13,189 nucleotides of DNA from Rodentolepis nana (GCA_900617975.1 UZAE01001469.1:1-13189), one strand, 5' to 3'; positions 1 to 9,944 are shown, counted from the first letter of the stretch. Translations and numbers: made by a program. Notes: generated by a model not told the origin, from the sequence alone.

Positions 1-121
1 CCTTTAACAAATGAAGCAAATGTCATTTCAGTGGGAATCAATTGATCCCTCAAATAAATACTACAGTTATAAATAACGCGTGCCACTGTTATTATGCAAG
101 TAATACCTTTATGACACACAA
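1..121. other. AT-rich non-coding flank
   Basis: No open reading frame, RNA gene or repeat is recognisable here. The segment ends where the first target-site duplication of the leftmost SINE begins. Confidence 0.5.
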
Positions 122-135
122 ACTTTGACAACATT

Positions 136-453
136 ATTTATTTATTTATATCAAATGGTGGTTATCATTAGCCCTTTAGTTGACTTCAGGCTCCACAGAG
201 GAGGAGATGGGACATCAAAGTGAAACAAGTCGAGAGGGAGAGGGGGAACAGAAGAGAGTTTCAAAGATGTAAAAGAGACAGACACAAAAGTTGAAAAAGG
301 TGAGATGAGTATTGTGTAGTGGTGTAATATGACATACAGTGGGGTGATGGTAGTTTGAAGTCAGAAGTCAACTGCCAGTTAATAGACTTCTTTGTCGTAT
401 GAGTAGACGTTGCCCAGGGCGCACCACGTGGAGGTAAGTCTATCGCACACCCC
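136..453 (-). repeat. SINE-like retroposon, copy 1 (complete)
   Basis: Full-length 318 bp copy read on the minus strand. It starts GGGTGTGCGATAGAC at 453 and ends in a GATATAAATAAATA-type tail near 136. It is flanked by a perfect 14 bp direct repeat ACTTTGACAACATT at 122-135 and 454-467, the expected scar of LINE-mediated insertion. There are no terminal inverted repeats. The head keeps the 8 bp inverted pair ATAGACTT/AAGTCTAT. A 10 bp inverted pair AGTTGACTTC (178-187) / GAAGTCAACT (364-373) brackets the pyrimidine-rich body. With copy 7 it shares head variants (CGTCTACTCATACG), suggesting a subfamily. The plus strand carries the donor-like GAGGTAAGT at 431-439. Short open frames across it are incidental. 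Confidence 0.88.
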
Positions 454-467
454 ACTTTGACAACATT

Positions 468-1557
468 TAGGTTGGAAATTACGCATTTCATGGCGTTTGC
501 TTGTATCAAGTAGGGAAACGTGTAAGTAGAGTCTGAAGTTAGTGTATGCTGGTAAGGCAAGCTCACAAACAGTCTTGTTGCCTGGCGAATGTCTAATTTG
601 ATGGTTTAATTTAACTGACTCTTCAATCAAATTAACCTTCTTGTCATAACCTCAATTTTCCCTACAACAGGCTTCGTTTGATGACTAATATTTCATTGAA
701 ACGACCACTTCAATACAATTATATATTGCCATGCAATACAATTAGTAGGGTATTAGAATTTAACGTTAATTAATGGTCTTATTCAAGAGATTCACCATAA
801 TGAAAAAAGGATAAATAAGTTTAATAGTGAGTGTAATGGTGTTTGGAAAAAAATGCGGCGCTAAATTGTTCTATTTTATCGATTTTTGTTGAAAGATTTG
901 TAAAAATGCTCTCTTTACTTTATGCCCTAACATAAGTAATTCATTCCCAGGACTCCCAGGTACTTAGAGGTGAGTGGCCAATTGATTTATTTGGGAAATT
1001 TAATTATTATCTTTTCAGCGAATTTCCTTTTTTTCTTCTTTTAACGAAGACGGTTGGTTGATACAAGCTAATGGAATAACATCACAGCAATTAATCACAG
1101 TCATTCGAGAACATGATTCATTTTTCAAATTGAAAGCAAGTTCAAACAGGAGGTGAATCGTATGGAGGTATAACTTACTCTAAAAAATATCAAATAGTTT
1201 TTTAAACATTTAGCAGTGGATTGAGGAAGTGTATTTTTTAAGCCGCTGGTTTAAAGCGCTGTTTCCTGTTTTGACGTTTTCAATTTTCAAATTTCGGTAT
1301 ACAGATTCGCCAATTCAAGAATTATTTAGCCCTTTGTGGGCATGGTTTCTTTCTTGGAAAGTGACGTACAAAATGCAAAATTTTAATTTTTAAGGTCTTA
1401 TGAAGTCTGTTAGTTTATCCCCATAATGATATCTATATTTAATTGAGTCATTTAGAAATTAAATTTTTGCCCACTTGCAAAGTTGTGGAGGAATTTTTGC
1501 TCGGAAACACAAATGGTAAATAAATGAAATATTTATTCCTAATTTCACCCACACGTT
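468..1557. other. Non-coding AT-rich interval
   Basis: About 1.1 kb between SINE copies 1 and 2. It has many homopolymer A/T runs and no frame of coding character. I see no tRNA, rRNA or structured RNA signature and nothing else to annotate. Confidence 0.5.
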
Positions 1558-1571
1558 ATGCTAAAACTGTT

Positions 1572-1885
1572 GGGGTGTACGATAGACTCACCTCCACGTG
1601 GTGCACCCTACGTACCCTACTCATACGGCAAAAAGCCTATAAACAGAGTGTTGACATTTGACTTCAAACTACCATGACCCCACTGTATGTCATTTTAGAC
1701 AGCTCCCACAGTACTCATCTTACCTTCTCTCTGCCTTTGTGCCTGTCTGTCTCTTTTACATCTTTAAATCACTCTTCTGATACCCCTCTCCTATTTTTCT
1801 CACTTTGATGTTCATCCTCTCTGTGAAGCCCGAAGTCAGTTAAAGGGTTAATGATAAGTATCATAGAGCCCACCATTTGAAGTAA
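1572..1885 (+). repeat. SINE-like retroposon, copy 2 (complete, diverged)
   Basis: Complete 314 bp copy from GGGGTGTACGATAGACTC to CACCATTTGAAGTAA. Flanking direct repeats ATGCTAAAACTGTT (1558-1571) and ATGTTAAAACTGTT (1886-1899) match at 13 of 14 positions, so it is older than copies 1, 5, 6 and 7. The block after GTGCACCCT is altered relative to the other copies (CTGGGCAACG is lost), and the head stem has decayed (ATAGACTC against AAGCCTAT). The minus strand still carries a consensus splice donor, GAG|GTGAGT, at 1586-1594. The 3' part keeps the shared GAAGCCCGAAGTCAGTTAAAGG block and the near-palindrome TGATAAGTATCA. Confidence 0.88.
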
Positions 1886-1899
1886 ATGTTAAAACTGTT

Positions 1900-2582
1900 T
1901 GAAGCCCCTATGGAAGGGGGAGATTTGTTTTATCATCAGATAAGATGATATGTTGAGATCACAAGTGAATCCCACTATAATTAAATCATCATTTAAACAG
2001 ATTTTATAATTCAAGAAGTTAATCCAGTCACCAAATACCAAACGCTTCCTCCTACTTGGTTAATTCTAGCATCAAAAATAAATCTATTATAATATGAGTT
2101 TTTTTCGGATATGCTTTAAGTAATGTACAAGTGTTCCACAGCTCATTTTCATGATACGATTTATGTTGGTAATATTCAGTGTTTGGTGATCTCTTTATTT
2201 AAGTGATCTTTGGTTAATTGGTTAGATCCCATTAACTCCAATTATAGTCATGAGTATGTGGATACAATTAGCAGGTCAATAAACAATGATTCAAGTAAAA
2301 ACGAATTTCATTAACAAATTTACTTTACTTACAATCTCCGGCTGTCTATAACTCCTCTATTTTAGAACTGCAAACTTATTAGTACAAAGCACTTCGCAAT
2401 AATTCTATTAAATAAATATTGGATGGGCTTCATTTTTAATAAATAATAAGAAAAAATTGTTTATAATACTTCTAAAAATTATATTATCATCATGACAAGG
2501 AAGATTCATGAGGTTCTTATCTTTGGAGCGTGAAGCGCGCAGTAAACAAATTTTGCGCAATCCGGTTTCGAAAAGCAAATTT
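1900..2582. other. Non-coding AT-rich interval
   Basis: No coding frame or RNA gene was recognised. A short GC-richer patch near 2525-2570 (GCGTGAAGCGCGCAG) stands out from the AT-rich background but has no identifiable function. Confidence 0.45.
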
Positions 2583-2596
2583 TATATTTCGTGTCA

Positions 2597-2899
2597 AGGG
2601 TGTGGTGCACCCTGGGCAATGTATACTCATACGGCAAAAAGTCTGTTAACCGTCAGTTGACTTCTGACTTCAAACTACCATGACCCCACTGTATGTCATT
2701 TTCGACCCCTTCCGCAGTACTCATCTTACCTTTTCTCTACCTTCGTGACTGTCTGTCTGTCTCTTTTATACCTGTGAATCGTTATTCTGCCCCCCCTTTC
2801 GACTTTTCGTCGCTTTGAAGTTCCTTTCCCTCTGTGAAGCCTGAAGTTAACTAAAGGACTAATGATAATTATCGAACCGCCTGCCATTTGATATAATTA
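2597..2899 (+). repeat. SINE-like retroposon, copy 3 (internal head deletion)
   Basis: A 303 bp copy flanked by TATATTTCGTGTCA (2583-2596) and TATATTTCGCCTCA (2900-2913), which match at 12 of 14 positions. It starts AGGGTGT and then jumps directly to GGTGCACCCTGGGCAATG. About 20 bp of the usual head, including ATAGACTTACCTCC, are missing. The missing block lies between two short GTG repeats, which fits a microhomology deletion after insertion rather than 5' truncation, because the true 5' end is still next to the duplication. This copy therefore lacks the antisense splice donor. The 3' hairpin motif TGATAATTATC and the tail are kept. Confidence 0.85.
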
Positions 2900-2913
2900 T
2901 ATATTTCGCCTCA

Positions 2914-5541
2914 TATTCCGACATTGTTTTCAAATTCACTCCTCTCAATAAGGCGGTAGAATATTTTTTCATTCGATTTCGATTGTTCCCAACGAAATTG
3001 TCCAACAATTGCTGACGTCGATGCGCTGCACTCACTCTGAATTCGTTACACGCACGCATGCCAGGAGAAAGGAAGATTTTAATAAAAAAGTCAAACGCCA
3101 GGACTTAAAGATTAGAATAAGACAAGATAAGTCATTTTCTTGAAGTGGAACGGAAACAAAGTTGTGGAGGGTGTGTTCGTTAGTATCCCCTCCTACTCAC
3201 GCCACCATTCAACATTATGCCGTAACACCCCATGTTTGGATGCTTCGACATGATTAAAGATTTTTGGCGTATTGTCAAGCTACATAGAACGTCTAATGTG
3301 ATGCAACTAACACAAGGAAGAGGCTGTTAATGGCAAAACTAGTACTAAGCACTTTTTTATTTAAAAAGACATTAAAAAGGCATTTCAATAGAATTTCGCA
3401 GGATTGTATTAAAAAAATGAGTTCAGAATTCAGATTTTCAAAACCTGACCTAGTATTCTGCCAGAAATTCAATCCTTTCTTAACCATTCAAATCATGATT
3501 TTCCCGCTCTAAGTTAATATTATGAGAATATTTTTAAATTGCCTTCATTATTCAATGTTTAACGTTATTCGAAGTTACCATTAATTTGAGACAATGCTAA
3601 AGATTTAAAATGACCCCTTCCAGTCATTACTAAGCCCTGTTGCTTTTATTAAAATGTAAGAATTTTTAAATTCTGCTTTCAAGTTTGAATAATTTGGACA
3701 CTTTTCACTTGGGTAACTTAATCTTCCTTCGAAAATAAGAAAGCAAATTTTAGTACTTTGCTATGTTAAGCTCAACATATTTTATAATTTAAAATACCCA
3801 AATATATATATATTTGCTTTTTCAAAACCAAACTCACTGAAAAAGTCCTAAAAACTGTTTGACAGACAGCCAGCCGATAGAGACTATAATAATGGCAGTC
3901 TGAGAACAGCCAGGCAGCTAGATCGCAGAATTTAAGCATAAAAATAGTAAAATATGGAAATTTAACCAATGTTAGAAATGGCTTCTCTGCCTTTTATAAG
4001 TTTTTAAGTCCATCTCAAAGGAATCGTACAACTTTTGTTAATTTGGTCCAATGAAATTGAGAGAAAGTTAAGTTAGTTAAAGGACTAATCAATCGCAAAC
4101 ATAGGAAAGAAATTCCCGAGGCGTTTCAGTTTTGAAACTGGACAAAACTGTCAATGGAAGTGGAAACGGATTTGCCATTAGCAGGAGTAAAATATCAGTA
4201 AATGGGGAAGAGTTAATAAATATTGAAAAAAATCGATTCCCATTGCTTTCGTTTAGGCGCATTAGGCAACTTAACAATTGAATTTGACTAAATGCAGTTA
4301 TAGCACTTTACACCTCGGTCAAAACGCCACTAATTAGAAGAACTCAATTTTTGGTAAGGATAAATTAATAACACATGATGAAATAACTTCTCACTAACAC
4401 TCAAGAAATGTCCTATGTGTGAGAATAGTTCGTTAAATTTTTCAAATTTACTATTGTTCTGAAATAATGGTCATAAAAAACAGCCTTTTGTTTTTTGACT
4501 CAGTGGAGGAAACAATGAATTCACCAATACATTTCTCTACCTAAACTATATTAAAAAAGAAAAAAAAACAAAATGTTGAAAAAGTAGTGCCATCCTTTTC
4601 ACCAATTTGATGTGCGCTTGGTATATGAAATATTGGAGATCTTTTTTGATCAACAGTTCAATGTGGAAAGGCGAATGTCAATACGCTGATGCAATTCCGA
4701 ATTCTGAAGGTGCTACCATTTCACAGTGGGGGGGGGGGGGACAAAACACTGAGTGAAAGTGAAGTGGATATAATATTTCAGCTCCTAGTTAGTGTTTTTT
4801 TTTCATTCGATTGGAAATAAATTGTGGTCTTGATTTGATTAGCAGATGTCAACTTCAATTACTTTCTCTGTCCCCCTCCCCCCCCTGTGGAGGAGGGTAT
4901 GCGTCTGACACTTCTAATTAAGGGATTTTCCAATTATATTGACAAGTGAAACTTCTCCTATTCTATAGTCTTAGGCGTTTAAAACTTAGGGCACCGTTAT
5001 TTTGTAGTTTTTTTTGAGATTCCAACTCTCAACGAGCAGTTACATTTAAAAATTTAAGTATGCTGTGCATAAAATGGTTAGCACACAGATTAATATGCTG
5101 GTAAAGGTCGTCTAGTTTTGGTAACAATGCGAAAATTCAATTTATTGGACGCCTTGCACCAATGTTTTTCTACGCACACTTCAAAATCTACTAATATTCA
5201 ATTTTCAAATAATTGCGTTATTGAAGTTTCCAAAATATGCACGCCAACTCAAATAACAAAATAGTAAGGTAAACAAGATTAATTAGGATCTTAAAGCTAA
5301 ATCTTTAATTAATTAAAAGTATTATATTTATTAAATCATGACAGCGCAGAAAATAATCCATGAAACATAGATTTAGATCTCTTCATTGCAAGAGGTACTT
5401 ACTAGTGTAGTTCTCCATCTAATGAATATATTTTTAGTTTTAAAGAACTGCGTATGTTAAAGCCCAATATTAGCTATTTAAGCGCCAATTGTTACGCCGA
5501 AGTCAAATGGTCTAAGAGTTATTGAATATCCATTTTTGGGA
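2914..5541. other. Long non-coding interval with simple-sequence tracts
   Basis: About 2.6 kb without a convincing gene on either strand; the open frames here are short and AT-driven. It contains an (AT)n stretch near 3801-3813, an A-rich run near 4552-4569, a 13-base G run at 4728-4740, a 9-base T run around 4795-4803 and a C-rich tract around 4869-4886. I see no SINE copy of recognisable length inside it. Confidence 0.45.
4728..4740. repeat. Poly-G tract (13 G)
   Basis: Uninterrupted run of thirteen G residues in an otherwise AT-rich non-coding stretch. Such mononucleotide runs are length-unstable and prone to sequencing error, so the exact count is uncertain. It is not part of a SINE copy, although the SINE itself carries a C run in the same size range. 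Confidence 0.8.
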
Positions 5542-5554
5542 ACAAATATAAGAG

Positions 5555-5855
5555 GGGGTGTGCGATAGACTTATCTCCACGTAGGGCTCCCTGGGTAATG
5601 TTTACTCATACGGCAAAAGTCTATTAACCGGCAGTTGACTTCTTACTTCAAACTACCATCACCCCACTGTATGTCATATCCCACCCCTTTCACAGTACTC
5701 ACCTTACCTTTTACTCTGCTTTTCTACCTGTCTGTCTCTTTTACATCTGTAAATCGGTCTTCTGTTCCCATCTCGAATTTTTCTAACTTTGAAGCCCGAA
5801 GTCAGCTAATGGGCTAACGATAAATATCAAAACGCCTGCCATTTGAAATAAATAA
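5555..5855 (+). repeat. SINE-like retroposon, copy 4 (complete, internal deletion)
   Basis: A 301 bp copy beginning GGGGTGTGCGATAGAC and ending CATTTGAAATAAATA. The flanks ACAAATATAAGAG (5542-5554) and ACAATTGTAAGAG (5856-5868) agree at 11 of 13 positions, indicating an aged duplication. Both arms of the head stem are intact (ATAGACTT and AAGTCTAT). The antisense splice donor has lost its GT because CTTACC has become CTTATC. About 18 bp between TTTGA and GAAGCCCG are missing, bounded by a repeated TGA. Confidence 0.87.
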
Positions 5856-6094
5856 ACAATTGTAAGAGTTGATTTGCATTGGAGTCAGCGGTAGAATCCC
5901 TTATATTCGTAGATGAAAATGGCATAAATTAATGGTTACCAACTAGAGAAGGAATTATAAATTGGATTATGTCACATAGATTTTATCCAGAAAATTGCCC
6001 TGAAAATAACTGGCAAATAAATCATCTCGTTTTCCCATGGTATTCAACCGACCTCCCCTCCATCCCACCATGATGAAAGGATAGAAAGAAAGGG

Positions 6095-6390
6095 TCAGAG
6101 GTGAGCAGAATTTATTGAATGAGGACCAGAAAGTGCAGGAGGGTAATGCACCTCTCTGTATTTAAACCCAAGGCTTGGTGAGCCTTGTAGACCTGGTGTA
6201 CTTAATTTGAACGATTCAACGTACTTGCGGCAATGCATCAGTTCGATGAACGCGATGGCGACCGCTTCTGTCAGCTGGTTTACGTCACGATCAATATCAT
6301 CCAACTGAGTTGAATTAAGAGGGATCAGGTATTCCAAAACGTACAGATGGCGCGTTGTTATTACCACCCCAATTAGAGCATCCAGTGACT
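6095..6390 (-). CDS. Possible coding exon, unknown protein
   Basis: An open frame on the minus strand ends at a stop at 6095-6097 and stays open upstream to a stop near 6437. The stretch from about 6390 to 6190 has codon use unlike its surroundings: many G/C-ending codons in a run such as EAVAIAFIELMHCRKYV, against a strongly AT-rich background. Upstream on the minus strand is a pyrimidine-rich CTTCTCCCTCTGTACCC, which could belong to a 3' splice site, although only a non-ideal TTGAG follows it. The frame encodes a helix-like segment (QLDDIDRDVNQLTEAVAIAF) and then a Pro/Ser/Gly-rich part that looks less coding. I do not recognise a family. It could be an exon of an unannotated gene, a decayed transposon or viral ORF, or chance. 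The listed limits are approximate. Confidence 0.3.
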
Positions 6391-6439
6391 CAAGGGTACA
6401 GAGGGAGAAGTATGATTTAAAAAGAACTATCTTATTTTA

Positions 6440-7675
6440 TCACTACAGACGCATTCCTAGCAATCGCGTTGGGTTAATTTGGTGAATTGGAAGTTACAAA
6501 CTTGATTTCAAATATCACACACGACAATGCCAATAATAATTAGGTAATTAAAATCTCATTCATCGTCTACTCCATTCCTCCTTCCTCGTCTTAGACTATT
6601 TCTCCTCCTCGCCTTCACAAAGTAGTTCATGTATTGCAAGTGCATAGACATTGGAATTGTTCGAGCCTTTTATCCATCAAAATAAGGTCAAAATAAGATA
6701 GTATTTTTTGTTTAGTTATTGATTTCTATTATTTGCATTTAATTGCAATATTTCTACTTTTTCTGACCGAATGCTCCAAAGCATTTTCCATATTTTTTTA
6801 TGAGGGTAAAAGTTCAAAGTATTTGCATCTTAATGACCAATTGATTACACCAAGCGGTTGACATCTCAATGTCAATTCGTCATACTATATTAATAATTGC
6901 ATTAATAGAACTCAGTATTAATATTGGCATAACAAATTCTATATAATTGTTCACATTTTAAAATATTAATTTTTCTATGATGTCTAATTAGTCAATTTAT
7001 TTATGAAATAATTCATAAATATGCAAGAATAGGCAGTATCTTTGAAAGCAAGGAAAATGAATGTTTTTGCGCTTTAATTTAATTATCTAAGCTTTTAAAT
7101 CCTCCAATTGGGACAATGTAGTCCTTTAAGTGACATAAATAAAGGCCATTTATTCGTAAACGCCTCCTGACTTGTTAGAATGTAACAGTTGGCCATATAA
7201 AGTCCCTTCACACATTCCCAATTTAATTTCATGTGATCTCGATAAAAAGCTCACTTACAATCGTGTTTTCTACCAATTTTGCCAATGGTTGAGTAGGTTT
7301 TTTTGAATTTTGGCCAGAGTTGTGATAAAAATATTGCCCATTTCGGTGAAAAATACTCTAACAAGATTTAATCACGATATGCTATATGAATACGGAGCAT
7401 TCATCGAAAATTTTCCGCAAGGGATGAAATGATAAGAAGTTGCATAAATGAATAGTGCATTTAATGGAGGCAATGAATGTTTAATCGAATTTTGAAATCA
7501 TTGGGTTTAAATCCTCAATAATATGATTTTCATAGTTTGAACTCGGGGTTTTTTGGCGAATTTACATTCAAGATGACCAGGTCTTCTTGATCAGTAGATT
7601 TAATTGAACAATTCATCCTACGGCTTTGATCCACTTGTATCTTCCTCTTTTCATTAGTTGGCAGGTGAGTTACCG
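6440..7675. other. Non-coding AT-rich interval
   Basis: No RNA gene or supported coding exon. A perfect 10 bp stem with a 4-base loop (TATTTATGAA/TTCATAAATA) lies at 6998-7021. A minus-strand frame around 7530-7675 is open but has no family resemblance and no clear splice sites. Confidence 0.4.
6998..7021. repeat. Perfect inverted repeat (10 bp stem, 4-base loop)
   Basis: TATTTATGAA at 6998-7007 and TTCATAAATA at 7012-7021 are exact reverse complements separated by ATAA. The sequence is AT-rich and could arise by chance in this background. No neighbouring gene suggests a role. Confidence 0.6.
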
Positions 7676-7687
7676 AAACCCAAAGTT

Positions 7688-7987
7688 TATTTATATCGAA
7701 TGACAGGCTTTTGATAGTTATCATTGGCCCTTTAATTGACTTCATGCTTCACGGAGGGGAAGGAACATCAAAGTGAAAAAAAATTCGAGGGGGGGGGCAG
7801 AAGAGTGTTTCAAAGATGTTAAAGAGACAGGCACAAAGGTAGAGTGACAAAGGTGAGGTGAGTACTGTGGAAGCAGTCGAATATGGCATACAGTGGGGTG
7901 ATGGTAGTTTATTGACTTCTTTTGCCGTATGAGTATACGTTGCCCAGGTTGCACCACGTAGAGGTAAGTCTATTGCACATCCCGCCT
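7688..7987 (-). repeat. SINE-like retroposon, copy 5 (internal deletion)
   Basis: A 300 bp minus-strand copy bounded by a perfect 12 bp duplication AAACCCAAAGTT at 7676-7687 and 7988-7999. Compared with copies 1 and 7 it lacks about 27 bp between GTAGTTT and TTGACTTCT, which removes one arm of the head stem and one arm of the 10 bp internal inverted pair. The 5' end is slightly altered (AGGCGGGATGTGC). The inner hairpin CGTATACTCATACG is perfect. The plus strand keeps the donor-like GAGGTAAGT at 7961-7969. A nine-base G run near 7790-7798 corresponds to the C run of other copies. Confidence 0.87.
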
Positions 7988-7999
7988 AAACCCAAAGTT

Positions 8000-8348
8000 G
8001 ATTTAAGTCAAACTCAAGGTGCTTATTACGCAATTTATTTTGTTGTTGTGGTCTTTGAGTTTTCCAGCTCACCAAAATGATCATATTCTGCGCCTGCTGC
8101 AAATTAGATGCGCTTATACCCGCCTTCTTAGTTGGTCTTAGAATTTAGGAAAAGGTTAACATACAAAAGCCAAAATATAAACAAGTATTAATTTGCTTGT
8201 TCTAGAACAGAAAAAATAGAAAGTTATCAGACAAAGTCATGTTTCCACTTTACCAACTTCTACAAAATTTGAAAATATTTTACTCATGGCTCTCTCTCTG
8301 CATTAATTGACTTTAATAGCAGTTCAGTTAAACTAGCTGGTCAAAAGT
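8000..8348. other. Non-coding spacer between SINE copies 5 and 6
   Basis: About 350 bases with no supported gene or RNA. Two SINE copies in opposite orientation flank it, giving an inverted-repeat arrangement. Confidence 0.45.
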
Positions 8349-8359
8349 ATATTTGAATA

Positions 8360-8658
8360 TGAGATGTGCGATAGACTTACCTCCACGTGATGCAACTCGG
8401 CAAACGTATACTCATACGACAAAAAAGTCTATAGACAGGCATTTGACTTCTGACTTCAAGTTACCATAACCCCCACTTTATGTCATATTCGACCACCTCC
8501 CAGATACCACCTCACCCTTTCTCCCTGTCTGTGTGTCTGTCTCTAACATCTTTAAATCACTCTTCAGTACCCCCTCCCCCTCATTTTGTGAAGCCCGAAG
8601 TCAACAAAAGGGTTAGTGATAACTATCATAAAGCCTGCCATATAACATAAATAAATAA
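8360..8658 (+). repeat. SINE-like retroposon, copy 6 (complete)
   Basis: A 299 bp copy bounded by a perfect 11 bp duplication ATATTTGAATA at 8349-8359 and 8659-8669. It begins TGAGATGTGCGATAGAC and ends in ATAAATAAATAA. Both head-stem arms (ATAGACTT, AAGTCTAT) and the inner hairpin CGTATACTCATACG are intact. A block of roughly 25-30 bp before GTGAAGCCCGAAGTC is missing. The minus strand carries the donor consensus GAG|GTAAGT at 8375-8383. Confidence 0.87.
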
Positions 8659-8669
8659 ATATTTGAATA

Positions 8670-9114
8670 CCAATGAATTCAATTCCCTCAGAAACATAAT
8701 AAACAAATAATGGAAAAGAAGTCATGCTACAAATTTGGATATTGCTGTTAGGAGAAATTTAATGACTCGATATTCCTAGTGGGTTCAGTGGAGATAAGAC
8801 TCACTATAACCTTATTTCATTATACGGCCATGTCCGTCTCCTTATGCTCATTTCATCTTGAAATATAAATTGCTATTTTGCGTGTTTAGTTGCTATTCCA
8901 TGGTTGAAGCTTCCCTTCCCTTTGCCATGAGTAATAACCGCAAAAATTTACGGAATACGGTGAAATAACTTAGATTTTCTACTATTTTATTGTTATTTAA
9001 TCAGCGTAGGCCTCGCGTTCTTCAACACTTGTTCCCTAAGTCATAATTTACCAAAATATAAGGAGTCTAGTTTGAATGACCAATAAAGTGCCTTTCTGAT
9101 ATCTTTATTTGTCT
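8670..9114. other. Non-coding AT-rich interval
   Basis: No coding frame, tRNA or repeat recognised between SINE copy 6 and the tRNA-related element. Confidence 0.45.
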
Positions 9115-9121
9115 GACTTAT

Positions 9122-9364
9122 AATATAGTATATATTTATTGAGTTCGTCAAAGAAAAAATTTTCCAACTCCAATCTTGGGTGCAAAAGTGACATCATGGA
9201 GCCTTCCTGGGCATCAAAGAGAGATCTTATCAATGATGCTGACTATTCTGTTCGCTAGATGTATGATGATAGGACTCAAACCAGTAATCTCTGACGTGGC
9301 TGAAGTGCAAGATGACTATTGAGCTATTGATCTCACCAGACGCCTTTAAATATAAACCATATTG
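9122..9364 (-). repeat. tRNA-related SINE or tRNA pseudogene (minus strand)
   Basis: On the minus strand, TAGCTCAATAG (9316-9326) fits the tRNA A box (internal RNA polymerase III promoter). GGTTTGAGTCC (9272-9282) fits the B box consensus GGTTCRANTCC with one mismatch. The two start points are 44 bases apart, the normal spacing in a tRNA. The T stem pairs only partly and no clear anticodon arm forms, so this is not a functional tRNA gene. Downstream of the tRNA-like head, about 130 bases of unrelated sequence run into an AT-rich tail (CAATAAATATATAC), as in a tRNA-derived SINE. A 7-base direct repeat GACTTAT at 9115-9121 and 9365-9371 may be the remains of a target-site duplication; the outer limits rest on it and are tentative. 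Confidence 0.55.
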
Positions 9365-9371
9365 GACTTAT

Positions 9372-9674
9372 CTAGTTTTGATGCAATACGAATATACACG
9401 GGTAAACCTGGTTCATGTGATGACCTAAACAAGTCTGCTTTAACAAATTACTCTCCTTTCTAATTTTTGTTACCATTTACATAAATGCGTTCCCAGAGTG
9501 AGCATCAGCAATTGAAATCCACTCCACTTTTGTGTCTACTACTTTTGACTTGTCGAGACCGTGGCTTTAACAAACCCTTTTGTGTTTCGAACGCTTGATT
9601 TTATGACATTACCAAATTCAGGACAAGAGTTAACGTATTGCTCTCTAGAACCACTCTCGCTCTCTCTTTCTCAG
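9372..9674. other. Non-coding interval
   Basis: Nothing firm is recognised. Its right end is a strong plus-strand pyrimidine tract with TCTCTCTTTCTCAG at 9661-9674, a good match to a 3' splice site. Confidence 0.35.
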
Positions 9675-9821
9675 AGTCCGATCTTTACCGGCAATATTAA
9701 GGAACTGAATGAACACTCTACTTCTAATATGGTTGCAGGGGATTCCCACTCCAACCACTACCAGGTCAATGAGGAAGATGACAGTCGGGGATGGGAATAT
9801 TTCAAAATATTGCTTGATTAA
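9675..9821 (+). CDS. Possible terminal coding exon, unknown protein
   Basis: Directly after the acceptor-like CTCTCTTTCTCAG (ending 9674) an open frame begins AGT CCG ATC and runs 48 codons to a TAA at 9819-9821. It is acidic and Asn/Ser/His-rich, for example GDSHSNHYQVNEEDDSRGWE. An ATTAAA, a known variant polyadenylation signal, follows at about 9834-9839. Acceptor, open frame, stop and polyadenylation-like signal in order resemble a last exon. The frame is also open upstream of the acceptor, the segment is short, and no domain is recognisable. No partner exon is visible on the plus strand. Chance is a real alternative. Confidence 0.2.
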   Translation, partial: SPIFTGNIKELNEHSTSNMVAGDSHSNHYQVNEEDDSRGWEYFKILLD

Positions 9822-9944
9822 TCAGTGATTTGACATTAAAGAACACCTCTCCTTTATGACTCTTCACAACGATTTGTTCAAAGCTGATTTTAGGCATATT
9901 AATTGTGTATCGATTGGATTGAACTTGCAAATATGGTGAAAAGT

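Noticed and set aside
136..453. Minus orientation of the repeat as a spliced-leader RNA gene (leader ending GAG|GTAAGT)
   Set aside because: The sequence ends about 20 bases after the donor-like site, with no room for an Sm site and stems. The simple tail at the other end sets the opposite orientation as sense.
261..630. Open frames of about 83-101 codons across SINE copies 1, 4 and 5
   Set aside because: They fall on the low-complexity body of the repeat, differ between copies and have no family resemblance; they are by-products of the repeat sequence.
3160..3230. Possible highly decayed SINE head (GGGTGTG followed by CCTCC and later GCCGTA)
   Set aside because: Matches are scattered and need several gaps; not distinguishable from chance by eye.
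4060..4110. Possible SINE 3' fragment (GTTAGTTAAAGGACTAATC resembles the conserved 3' block)
   Set aside because: Similarity covers only about 20 bases, with no adjoining head, tail or duplication; chance cannot be excluded.
7530..7745. Minus-strand open frame of 71 codons partly outside SINE copy 5
   Set aside because: It starts inside the SINE. The remainder is mildly less AT-rich but has no recognisable domain and no clear splice sites.
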